DNA from: Mycolicibacterium parafortuitum
GTDB taxonomy: Bacteria > Actinomycetota > Actinomycetes > Mycobacteriales > Mycobacteriaceae
Length of the DNA stretch: 64,000 nt
Direction of reading: 5' to 3'
Assembly (NCBI RefSeq): GCF_002086815.1
Contig: NZ_MVID01000011.1
Coordinates: forward strand, 1-64,000
The first letter of the stretch is position 1, and every line of letters begins with the position of its first letter. The notes below the pieces were generated by a model, which saw nothing but the letters and a program-made list of their open reading frames with translations, was not told where the DNA came from and ran no database searches. Both the position numbers and the translations under genes were made by a program. This document shows positions 42,804 to 50,742 of this stretch, in pieces.

Positions 42804-43978
42804 TGCAGCTCGCTTTCGATTCCGACGTCGAGGAGTTCCGCGCCGAGTTCTCCGCGTTCCTCGATGAGCACACCCCTTCTGCGGCACAGACTTTGGAGCG
42901 TCCTCGGTCGGTGTCGCACATGCCCCAGTGGGCGCGTGACTGGCAGCGGCTGCTATTCGACAACGGCTGGTTGTTGCCCGCCCAGCCGCCGGAGTTCGGT
43001 GGCCGCAACGCCAATGTGCTGCAGACCTTTGTGCACGCCGAGGAACTGTGCCGGCGCCGGATCTACCACAGCTTCAACCCCCAGGGCGTCAACATCATCG
43101 CCGCCTCACTGCTGACGTTCGGCACCGAGGAGCAGAAGCACCAGTGGGCTGTCCCGGTCCTGCGCGGCGAGCGTACGGCGTCGCTGGGCATGAGCGAGCC
43201 GAGCGCGGGATCGGACCTGGCGTCCTTGCGTACCAAAGCGGTGCGAGATGGTGACGACTTCGTCGTCAACGGCCAGAAGGTGTGGACGTCCGGCGCCCAC
43301 GACGCCGATTTCCTGCTGACGTTCGTGCGCACCGACCCGGATGCGCCGAAGCACAAGGGCATCAGCGTGCTGCTGATCCCGACCGACCTCGACGGGGTGG
43401 TGTGCCGGCCGTTCGCGGACATGACCGGCATCGACAACCTGGACTTCAACGAGGTGTTCTTCACCGACGTGCGGGTGCCCGCCGAAAACCTGGTCGGCCC
43501 GCTCAATGGCGGATGGGGCGTCGCGAACGGCTCCCTGGGCCACGAGCGGACGATGATGTGGCTCGGCTTCGCCGACCGGATCGCCAACTGCATCGCCGAC
43601 TTCGTCCCCAAGAACCCACTGGAGCGTGATGCGCTGGCCAGCAGCATCATGGACTACGAGGCGCTGCGGCTACTCGGATCCGTCGGCATCGCGAAAGCGG
43701 CGCGCGGCGAAGTGGACGTCGCGTCGGTATCCATCCCGAAACTCCTTGGCGCCGAGGCCGAACAGCGCATCGAAGGCCTCGCGCTCGAGGCGGCCGGACC
43801 CGACGGGTTGGTGCACCCGGCGACATCCGGTCCGTACGAGCACATGAACCTCGACCACTACTTCGCGAGCTGGTTCGAGCGCTACTGCCGCAGCTTCGGC
43901 GGAACCATCGCCGGCGGAACCTCGGAGATCCAGCGCAACATCATCGCCCAGCAGGTGCTCGGCCTGCCCCGGCGGTGA
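42803..43978 (+). CDS. Acyl-CoA dehydrogenase, long subunit of a paired enzyme
   Basis: A 391-residue acyl-CoA dehydrogenase with GMSEPSAGSDLASLRT, VNGQKVWTSGAHDAD and the C-terminal FGGTIAGGTSEIQRNIIAQ. A Glu in LGHERTMM could be the base; the MCAD-position Glu is Gly. TGATG coupling with the short subunit gene predicts a heteromer. By analogy with ChsE1-ChsE2 it should dehydrogenate a short side chain on a ring-bearing CoA ester; that analogy is inference. Confidence 0.9.
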   Translation: MQLAFDSDVEEFRAEFSAFLDEHTPSAAQTLERPRSVSHMPQWARDWQRLLFDNGWLLPAQPPEFGGRNANVLQTFVHAEELCRRRIYHSFNPQGVNIIAASLLTFGTEEQKHQWAVPVLRGERTASLGMSEPSAGSDLASLRTKAVRDGDDFVVNGQKVWTSGAHDADFLLTFVRTDPDAPKHKGISVLLIPTDLDGVVCRPFADMTGIDNLDFNEVFFTDVRVPAENLVGPLNGGWGVANGSLGHERTMMWLGFADRIANCIADFVPKNPLERDALASSIMDYEALRLLGSVGIAKAARGEVDVASVSIPKLLGAEAEQRIEGLALEAAGPDGLVHPATSGPYEHMNLDHYFASWFERYCRSFGGTIAGGTSEIQRNIIAQQVLGLPRR

Positions 43979-44008
43979 CGGACGGTTGCGGCCGGTGATG
44001 GCACGGCG

Positions 44009-45136
44009 ATGAAGGTGCAGCCCGCGGCGTTCCTGCGCACGACGTTGCCGATCGACCTGGGGCAACTCGCCGAGCTCGACGCCGGGCGCTACCACTCGAT
44101 CTGGCTGCCCGACCACATGGTGAGTTTCTGGCCGGACTCGATCTGGTCGCCGGAATTCACCGACCTGGCCGTCGCATCCCCGTCGCCGCACCGTCATCTC
44201 GATGCGATGGCGGTGGCCGCTGCCGCTGCGGTGCTGACCGAGAACGTGCCGCTGGCCACCAGCGTCGTCGACACCGTGCGGCGCCATCCGGCGTCGCTGG
44301 CGCAGAGCGCGCTGACCATCGACCACTTGTCCAAGGGGCGATTCATCCTCGGGCTGGGCAGCGGTGAGAGCGAGAACATCGAGCCCTACGGCTTCGACTT
44401 CAGCTATCCGGTCAGCAGATTCGAGGAGGCCCTGCACGTCATCCGGCTGCTGTGGGACAGTGACGGACCCGTCGACTTCGACGGTCGCTTCTACCGGCTG
44501 CAGCACGCCCGGCTCGACACCGAGCCCTACGCCGGCCGGTTCCCGCCGATCTGGATCGGTGCCAGCGGGCCCCGCGCACTCGACATCACCGGGCGCTACG
44601 CCGATGGTTGGTGGCCCGCTGGGGCATGGTCACCGGAGGACTACGCAGAGAAGCTGGCGCGGGTGCGCGCGTCGGCGGAGCGGGCCGGCCGCGACCCGTC
44701 GGCGATCACCCCGTGTTTCATCCAGGTCTGTCTGATGGGCCGCGACGACGCCGCCCTGGCCGAGATCCTGCGGGCGCCACTGGTGAAATCGTTCTTACTG
44801 CAGGTATCGGCAGAGCTGTTGTCCACGTTCGGCTTCGAGCATCCGATGGGGCCGGACTGGGGCGGTTTCCACGACATCGACCCCGGTGTGCTGACCCGCG
44901 AACGCATCATCGACTTCCTCGACCGCGTCGAGCCGGAGATGATCCTGGCGGTGGTGCCGCACGGCACCCCGAAGCAGGTGGCGCGCGTCATCAAGGAATA
45001 CGTCGATGCGGGACTGCGGGTTCCGAAGATCCTGGATTATGGGGGAATGGCGGGGCTGGACTACGCGAAGGCGTCGGCGCAGCATGTGCGTGAGGCGGAG
45101 GACGAGCTGATGGCACTGTGCGGAGCACGCGGATGA
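44009..45136 (+). CDS. F420-dependent LLM-class oxidoreductase
   Basis: A 375-residue luciferase-like protein (TIM barrel) with YHSIWLPDHMVSFWP, RFILGLGSGESENIEPYG, PPIWIGASGPRAL and ADGWWPAG, similar to F420-dependent glucose-6-phosphate dehydrogenase and methylene-H4MPT reductase relatives. It would act on an alcohol or enone in the pathway. It lies 30 bases after the paired dehydrogenase genes. Its last codons (CTGTGCGGAGCACGCGGATGA) are the source of the tandem repeats that follow. Confidence 0.9.
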   Translation: MKVQPAAFLRTTLPIDLGQLAELDAGRYHSIWLPDHMVSFWPDSIWSPEFTDLAVASPSPHRHLDAMAVAAAAAVLTENVPLATSVVDTVRRHPASLAQSALTIDHLSKGRFILGLGSGESENIEPYGFDFSYPVSRFEEALHVIRLLWDSDGPVDFDGRFYRLQHARLDTEPYAGRFPPIWIGASGPRALDITGRYADGWWPAGAWSPEDYAEKLARVRASAERAGRDPSAITPCFIQVCLMGRDDAALAEILRAPLVKSFLLQVSAELLSTFGFEHPMGPDWGGFHDIDPGVLTRERIIDFLDRVEPEMILAVVPHGTPKQVARVIKEYVDAGLRVPKILDYGGMAGLDYAKASAQHVREAEDELMALCGARG

Positions 45137-45220
45137 CACTGTGCGGAGCACATGAATGGCACTGTGCGGAGCACACGAAATGACACTGTGCGGAGCACGC
45201 GGATGAGACTGTGCGGATGA
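45114..45220 (+). repeat. 23-24-bp tandem repeats forming a chain of mini-ORFs
   Basis: CACTGTGCGGAGCAC occurs at 45114, 45137, 45160 and 45184, with a partial fifth copy at 45208. The LLM stop overlaps ATG 45133 (frame to 45183, 16 residues); its TGA overlaps ATG 45180 (MTLCGARG, to 45206); its TGA overlaps ATG 45203 (MRLCG, to 45220); its TGA overlaps the sulfotransferase ATG 45217. The peptides copy the LCGARG end of the LLM protein. Confidence 0.85.
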
Positions 45221-46386
45221 GTGAGAAGCTCGACGCCGCAGCATTACTCGCGCGGGCCGAGGCGGAGACGGGATTGCGCGACTACGGTGATCCGACGCTG
45301 CCGGACCGGTTCGCGATGGCCGTCGACCTCATCAACGGGCAGGGGATGACTCCGGACGGCTACCGGCACGCCGCCGAGGTGTGCCACTGGCTGCTCACCA
45401 GTCGGCTGGAGTTCTTCGCTGACCGGGACCGCTATCCGGTCGCTGACGAGGTGATCGAGGCGCCGATGTTCGTCACCGGTGAACCGCGGTCGGGGACGAC
45501 GCTGATGCACGCGCTGATGAGCGTCGACCCGGACGCGCGGGCGCTGCGGTTCTGGGAGGTGATGTACCCGTCCCCGCCGCCCGGCCTCGCCGGTACCGAG
45601 GACCCGCGCCGGGCGCGCGCTGACCGCGATTGGCGTGAGATCAACGCCAAGGCGCCGAAATGGCTGCACTCCCATCCCTACAACGACATGCTCGGGGACG
45701 GCCTGCCCGAGGACGAGCGCACCTGGGCGTTCGACTTCCGGGTGATGACGCCGACGGCGTGGTGGCGGGTGCCGATGCAGACCGTGGTCGGCGGACTGCC
45801 GACCGACGCGGCGGCCCAGTACCGGATTCACCGGGCGATGCTGCAACAGTTCCAGCACGCGCGACCGCGTAAGCACTGGGTCTTGAAGGGCTTCCACGGT
45901 TTTCGTCTCGCCGAACTGTTCGACGCGTACCCCGACGCGACGCTGCTCTGGTTACACCGCGACCCCGTCCAGGTGGCGGCCTCGCGGACCATGATGATGG
46001 CCGACATCCTCGACGGGCTGGTCGGTCCGGTGGATCTGCATGCGGCGGCCCGGATGCACCTGGATCTGACCCGCGCCAGTATCGCGAACACGATGACCAA
46101 CCCGATGGTGGACGATCCGCGCATCCGGCACGTCCGCTATACGGACTTCCTCGCCGACCCGGTGGGCACCGTGGGCGACTACTACGCGTTCGCCGGGCGG
46201 ACCCTGACCGAGGCTGCGCAGGCCCGGATGCGCGATTACCTCGCAACCAACAAGGGCGACCGGCATGGCAAGTTCCGCTACTCCACGACCCTGCTGACCG
46301 AGATCGGTGAAGACCTCGCGGCGCTGCATGAGGAGTTCCGCCCGTTCCGGGAGAGGTTCGGCGTCGAGATCGAGAATCGCGGCTGA
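45217..46386 (+). CDS. Sulfotransferase-family protein
   Basis: A 389-residue PAPS-binding sulfotransferase-like protein. The 5'-phosphosulfate loop is GEPRSGTTLMH (about residue 90) and the 3'-phosphate segment is LHRDPVQVAASR. Large mycobacterial sulfotransferase homologues of this kind also occur beside steroid catabolic genes (for example Rv3529c), where their role is unclear. ATG 45217 overlaps the last repeat mini-ORF. Confidence 0.88.
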   Translation: MSEKLDAAALLARAEAETGLRDYGDPTLPDRFAMAVDLINGQGMTPDGYRHAAEVCHWLLTSRLEFFADRDRYPVADEVIEAPMFVTGEPRSGTTLMHALMSVDPDARALRFWEVMYPSPPPGLAGTEDPRRARADRDWREINAKAPKWLHSHPYNDMLGDGLPEDERTWAFDFRVMTPTAWWRVPMQTVVGGLPTDAAAQYRIHRAMLQQFQHARPRKHWVLKGFHGFRLAELFDAYPDATLLWLHRDPVQVAASRTMMMADILDGLVGPVDLHAAARMHLDLTRASIANTMTNPMVDDPRIRHVRYTDFLADPVGTVGDYYAFAGRTLTEAAQARMRDYLATNKGDRHGKFRYSTTLLTEIGEDLAALHEEFRPFRERFGVEIENRG

Positions 46387-46387
46387 G

Positions 46388-47164
46388 GTGACCGGCATCG
46401 ATCAACGGCTGTCCGTGCACTCTGTGACCTTTCACGGCGCGACGTTGCGCGAGTTCTGCTCGCTATGGGACTCGCTCGGCGCCCGGCGGCTCAGCCTGAT
46501 CGACACTCAGCTGGCCGACCCCGCGCTCGCGGGCGCCGTTGCCGCCGGCGGCTACTCGGTGGAGTCCGTGTTCCACCTGTTCTCGTCCACCGACGGGCTG
46601 CGGCGGGTGATCGCATCGGCGGCTGCCGTGGACGCCCGGGTGGTCTACATGCTGACCGGTGGGCGGGGCGAGCGCAGCTGGGAGGACGCCGCCGGGATGT
46701 TCTGTGACGCGGTGCATCCGTGCCTGGAGGAGGCACGCCAGGCCGGGGTGGCGCTGGCCATCGAGAACGCGTCGGGCCTGTACGCCGACATCCACATCGC
46801 TCACACGCTGGCCGACACCCTCGAGCTCGCCGAGTCGGCGGGATTGGGGGTGTGCATCGACCTGTTCCACTGCTGGACGGAGGCGCACCTGAACACGCTG
46901 TTGGACCGCGCTCTGCCGCGCGCGGAGTTGATTCAGCTCAGCGACTACGTGCTCGGCGACAGGGCACTGCCCGCGCGCGCCGTGCCCGGCGACGGTGCCA
47001 TACCGCTGGAGTCGTTGATCGCCCATGCACTGGCAGGCGGCTATCGGCATGGATTCGACCTGGAGCTGATCGGTCCCCGCATCGCCGAGGAGGGGCCGCT
47101 GGAGGCGTCACGGCGGGGCTGCGCACAGGTCACCGAAATTCTGTCTCGTGTCGAGGAGCGGTAG
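46388..47164 (+). CDS. Xylose-isomerase-like TIM-barrel protein
   Basis: A 258-residue sugar phosphate isomerase/epimerase-family TIM barrel. Putative metal ligands are the Glu of LAIENAS, the Asp/His of VCIDLFHCW, the region LIQLSDYV and the final Glu in FDLELIG. Such enzymes isomerise keto-enol or sugar-like compounds; the substrate here is unknown. GTG 46388 lies 1 base after the sulfotransferase stop and the gene ends 2 bases before the DUF1214 gene. Confidence 0.85.
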   Translation: MTGIDQRLSVHSVTFHGATLREFCSLWDSLGARRLSLIDTQLADPALAGAVAAGGYSVESVFHLFSSTDGLRRVIASAAAVDARVVYMLTGGRGERSWEDAAGMFCDAVHPCLEEARQAGVALAIENASGLYADIHIAHTLADTLELAESAGLGVCIDLFHCWTEAHLNTLLDRALPRAELIQLSDYVLGDRALPARAVPGDGAIPLESLIAHALAGGYRHGFDLELIGPRIAEEGPLEASRRGCAQVTEILSRVEER

Positions 47165-47166
47165 CG

Positions 47167-48378
47167 ATGGCATACGGCGACGGCCAGGATGACGCGGCGC
47201 TGCGGCACGCCTGGGAGACGTTCTGCTACAGGGTGAAGGCGGCTGGGCTGCAGATCTTCAAGGAGCACAATCCCGCCTCGGAGATCCATCGCGTCGACGC
47301 GTTGCGCTTCCTCACCCAGAATCTGGGACAGGCCTTCGATCTCGCGCTGGAGACCCGCGACAGCCGGTATCCGAGCCTGCACCCGTTCTGCGGGCCCACC
47401 CGAAAGCTCGGCGGGGACTGCGCCGACTTCACGTATCAGCAGGCATGGATCGACGGGCAGTCCACCTACCGCATCGTGGGGGAGCGCGGCACCGCGCGCT
47501 TCTTCAACATCACGGTGCAGGGGGCCCGGCCGGAGGGCCCGGACGTCCTACATGAGCCGTTCGGCGATGTGCCGCAAGCCAATCTGTCCGGTGCGCAGCT
47601 CCGCACCGATGGGGACGGCAGCTTCGAGGTCTATGTCGGAGGCCCGCCCCGCGACCAGAACTGGCTGCCGACAACCGCGGAATCGCGAAAACTGTTCGTG
47701 CGGCAGGGTTTCGACTCGTGGGACGAAGTGCCGGCCCGGATGCGGATCGAACGTGTCGAAATGGCGTCGCCGAAACCGGCGATCACCGCCGCGGAGATGG
47801 TCGACGCGATCGAGTGGGCCGGTGGGTTTCTCACCGGTGTGATGGCCGATTGGCCGGACTTCCCGTTCACCCACGGAGGCGCCGACGCCGGCCGGCCGAA
47901 CGAGTTCCCCGACGTCGTCGACGGTGACGGCGACGCCAAGCGGGGACGGTCGGCGGCGAACATGCACTGGGTGCTCGGTCCCGACGAAGCCATGGTCATC
48001 GAGTTCGATGCCCACGAGGGGCTGTGGTCGTTGACGAACATGGGGGTGTTCTTCAACAGCATGGACTACCTCTATCGCCCGGTCAGCTACACGCCGAGCC
48101 GGACCCGCGCCGACGCCGACGGCAAGATCCGGCTGGTCCTGGCGCACCGGGACCCGGGCGTCCACAACTGGATCGACAGCCAGGGTTTCGAGCGCGGCAA
48201 CATCACCTACCGTCACATGCTGGAGGGTTCGCCGGTGAAGTTGTGCACGGAGGTCGTCAAGCACGCGGAGCTGGGGGCGGTGCTGCCCACCGACACCGCG
48301 ACCGTCACCGCCGAGGAGCGCACGGCGCAGATGTGGCGCAGGTTCAACGCGATCCGGCGGCGCTACTCGCTGCTCTGA
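47167..48378 (+). CDS. DUF1214-domain protein
   Basis: A 403-residue protein. The C-terminal half (about 280-400) matches the DUF1214 look: GLWSLTNMGVFFNSMDYLYRP, later GVHNWIDSQGFERGNITYRH. The N-terminal 270 residues contain YRIVGERGTARFFNITVQG. No signal peptide is visible. DUF1214/DUF1254 proteins have no established reaction that I can cite. It ends the plus-strand run and faces the secreted-protein gene. Confidence 0.8.
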   Translation: MAYGDGQDDAALRHAWETFCYRVKAAGLQIFKEHNPASEIHRVDALRFLTQNLGQAFDLALETRDSRYPSLHPFCGPTRKLGGDCADFTYQQAWIDGQSTYRIVGERGTARFFNITVQGARPEGPDVLHEPFGDVPQANLSGAQLRTDGDGSFEVYVGGPPRDQNWLPTTAESRKLFVRQGFDSWDEVPARMRIERVEMASPKPAITAAEMVDAIEWAGGFLTGVMADWPDFPFTHGGADAGRPNEFPDVVDGDGDAKRGRSAANMHWVLGPDEAMVIEFDAHEGLWSLTNMGVFFNSMDYLYRPVSYTPSRTRADADGKIRLVLAHRDPGVHNWIDSQGFERGNITYRHMLEGSPVKLCTEVVKHAELGAVLPTDTATVTAEERTAQMWRRFNAIRRRYSLL

Positions 48379-48393
48379 GCGGCTGCGAGGGTG

Positions 48394-48408
48394 CGCGGAA
48401 TGTCCGCG
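48394..48408. terminator. Small hairpin between convergent genes
   Basis: CGCGGA-ATG-TCCGCG is a perfect 6-bp stem with a 3-base loop in the 80-base gap between the convergent genes ending at 48378 and 48459. There is no T run, so termination is only a suggestion. Confidence 0.3.
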
Positions 48409-48458
48409 ACGGCAGCGAGTCGCCGGGCAGACATGCGCGCTCGCGGTGCCGGTCGACC

Positions 48459-48896
48459 CTAGAGTTGCTGGAGCTTGAACGTCCAGAACTGGCTTCCGGG
48501 AGGGCCGTTGAAGCAGCCGACGTCGTACTTCGAGTCGATGGTGCCGAGCAGCGTCACGGCGTCCCAGGAGTAGGTCTCGCGGGTCGGCATCACATGCCCT
48601 GGGCACTGCAGTCCGTCGCGCACGTCCACGGTGAACGTGTACCGCCCGTCGACCAGCCAGGCCTTGCTCTCGTAGTAGTCGTAGAACTTCAGCCGGGGGC
48701 GGGCGGCGACGTTGACGCAGTCCGGGGTCTTCTCCGGGATACACAAGGTGACGAACCAGAACCACGACGCGCGGTTGTACCGATTGGTCAACAGGTCGTA
48801 ATTGGCCAGCTGCATCCCCGCCTGCGACGGCGGTGCCAGGAACGTCGCGACCGCCGTCAGCGTGGCCGCCACGGCACCGATCCTGCTGAGCCTCAT
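48459..48896 (-). CDS. Secreted protein of unknown function
   Basis: A 145-residue protein with a Sec signal peptide: MRLSRIGAVAATLTAVATFL then APPSQA as cleavage region (about residue 26). The mature part is rich in Trp, Tyr and Phe and has four Cys (CIPEKTPDC, QCPGH, GCFNG) that could form two disulfides. It has no known domain. ATG 48896 follows GGAGG by about 7 bases. It lies downstream of the P450 gene in the same direction. Confidence 0.8.
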   Translation of the reverse strand: MRLSRIGAVAATLTAVATFLAPPSQAGMQLANYDLLTNRYNRASWFWFVTLCIPEKTPDCVNVAARPRLKFYDYYESKAWLVDGRYTFTVDVRDGLQCPGHVMPTRETYSWDAVTLLGTIDSKYDVGCFNGPPGSQFWTFKLQQL

Positions 48897-48969
48897 CGCT
48901 TCGCCTCCCATACTGTCGCCGCTACATGCAACCACCTCGCCGTGATCCGTGGGGTGAGATCGGCGCACA

Positions 48970-50340
48970 CTAGTCGATGACGGCCTGTTCCTTACGCTCG
49001 GTGATGGGCCGTGCCAGCTCCTGCTCATCGCAGATCCGCTGCAGCTTCACCAGCGTCTCGTCCAGTCCGGGGCCCAGCGGCTCACTCGGTGTGAACGTGG
49101 CGGGAAGGTTACGCATCCCCTGGATCACGCCGATCGTGTCGTAGTGCACGGTGCCTTCGGGATCGCATACATAGTCGGGCATCCGGTCCAGCACTGCGGT
49201 CAGCATCGACTTGAACACCGTGCGGGCCACGTTGGATCCGACGCAACGATGCACGCCGATCCCGAAGCTGAAGTGACGGTTGCCCTTTCGGTCCAGCACG
49301 ACCTCATTGGGCCGCTCGAAGACGGCAGGGTCGCGGTTGGCCATCGCCCAGGACAGCCACAGCCGCTCGAACTTCTTGAACTGGTGGCCCGCGACCTCCA
49401 CGTCCTCGGCGAACGTGCGCCCGTCGCCCGGTGCCGGCGTGAAGAAGCGCAGGAACTCCTCGGTGGCCGGAGCCAGCAGGGCATCGCGTTCGCGGGAGAG
49501 ACGGTCGCGCTCGGCGGGGTGCTCGCCGAGCCACTCCAGCGCGTGCGCGGTCAACGCGGTGGTGGTGTCGAAGCCGCCGCCGATGATCAGACCCAGGTTG
49601 CCCAGGATCTCCATGTCGGGGGCGGGCTCCCCGTCGATGCGCAACTGCAGCAACGCATTGACCAGACCCGGGCGCGGATCCTCGCGGATCTCCATCATGT
49701 TGTTGATGAGATCGATACCCATCTCACGATGCTGCTCGTTGATCTTCTCGCGTTCCGGAGCGTGCTCGGGGGTGTAGACCGACGCGTGCGTGGGCTCGCT
49801 GTAGACATTCCACTTGTCGAGCTTGATGCCCATCATCGCCAGCGTGAACACCGCGGGCACTACGTTGGCGAGGTGGTCGACGAAGTCGATCTTTCCCGAC
49901 TCGATGTGTTCATCGAGTGCCGCACGGGTGATCTCGTCGATGAACGGTTCCCACCGCTTGATCGCCGCGGGGGACAGGTACGGGTTCAGTGCTCCGCGAT
50001 AGGCGCTGTGCTCCGGTTCGTCCATCTCCAGGATGCCGCCGCGGACCACGGTCGCTCGGCTGGCCTTCGGAATGGTGATGCCCTGAAACGGAGTCTCGCC
50101 GGAGATGTCGTGGTGATTCGACACCGCGGGGCAGCGCGCCAACTCGAAGACGTGCTTGCTGTCGGCGGCCACCCAGTGCCCGTTGTAGACATCGGTCCAT
50201 GCCATCGGGCACTTGGACTGCATTTCTTCGGTGATCTTCTCGAACTGCAGCCGGTACTCGGGGGTGTGCCGGTCGAAGTGGTAGGTGTTTCGCTTCCGGT
50301 TGTCGTCGGCGGTGCCGGTCACGACGTCGTCGACACTCAA
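48970..50340 (-). CDS. Cytochrome P450
   Basis: A 456-residue P450 with I-helix GGGFDTTT, a K-helix region TEEFLRFF and heme loop FSFGIGVHRCVG. It is longer than the other P450s here and has an extra charged C-terminus (DEQELARPITERKEQ). The start codon appears to be TTG 50340; a GTG six codons in is an alternative. A 3Fe-4S ferredoxin gene lies upstream, separated by five copies of a 25-bp repeat. Operon with two SDRs. Confidence 0.92.
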   Translation of the reverse strand: MSVDDVVTGTADDNRKRNTYHFDRHTPEYRLQFEKITEEMQSKCPMAWTDVYNGHWVAADSKHVFELARCPAVSNHHDISGETPFQGITIPKASRATVVRGGILEMDEPEHSAYRGALNPYLSPAAIKRWEPFIDEITRAALDEHIESGKIDFVDHLANVVPAVFTLAMMGIKLDKWNVYSEPTHASVYTPEHAPEREKINEQHREMGIDLINNMMEIREDPRPGLVNALLQLRIDGEPAPDMEILGNLGLIIGGGFDTTTALTAHALEWLGEHPAERDRLSRERDALLAPATEEFLRFFTPAPGDGRTFAEDVEVAGHQFKKFERLWLSWAMANRDPAVFERPNEVVLDRKGNRHFSFGIGVHRCVGSNVARTVFKSMLTAVLDRMPDYVCDPEGTVHYDTIGVIQGMRNLPATFTPSEPLGPGLDETLVKLQRICDEQELARPITERKEQAVID

Positions 50341-50364
50341 GGTTTCACTCCGCTTCTACTGTTG

Positions 50365-50516
50365 TTGGTTCTTCGCGCGAGCGCTCATCAGCGTGATTGG
50401 TTCTTCGCGCGAGCGCTCATCAACCTCGTTGGTTCTTCGCGCGAGCGCTCATCACCTTGTTGGTTCTTCGCGCGAGCGCTCATCGACCTTGTTGGTTCTT
50501 CGCGCGAGCGCTCATC
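50365..50516 (-). repeat. Five copies of a 25-bp repeat, 31-32 bp period
   Basis: TTGGTTCTTCGCGCGAGCGC plus TCATC occurs at 50365, 50397, 50429, 50460 and 50492. On the minus strand each copy contains ATGAGCGCTCGCGCG. The ferredoxin stop overlaps the first ATG (50515); its 12-codon frame (MSARAKNQQGR) ends at 50480 overlapping the next ATG 50483, and further frames follow up to the P450 start. Confidence 0.85.
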
Positions 50517-50709
50517 ACTCTTCTATCGAGATGGCCTGTTCGGGGCACGACTGCACCGCCTCACGCACCGCGTCCTCCTGACCCGGTGGGACGACTTCGT
50601 TGACCGGGGACGCGGTCCCGTCGATATCGCTGAGCTCGAAGGAATCCGGGGCGATCATCGAGCACAACGTATGCCCTTGGCAGCGGCCGGAATCAACAAA
50701 AACCTTCAT
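50515..50709 (-). CDS. [3Fe-4S]-type ferredoxin, P450 partner
   Basis: A 64-residue ferredoxin with CxxHxxC (CQGHTLC) and distal SCPEQAISIEE. His is at the variable position, as in the ferredoxin at 27481. It precedes the P450 gene at 48970 and follows a mycofactocin-type SDR gene, so it is the likely electron donor of that P450. Confidence 0.92.
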   Translation of the reverse strand: MKVFVDSGRCQGHTLCSMIAPDSFELSDIDGTASPVNEVVPPGQEDAVREAVQSCPEQAISIEE

Positions 50710-50742
50710 GTCTGGTCCCTTCTCCGTCGTTCCCGGCTGGCG

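Noticed and set aside
50365..50516. Five regular repeats considered as a CRISPR array
   Set aside because: The 6-7-base intervals are far too short for spacers and no cas genes are present.
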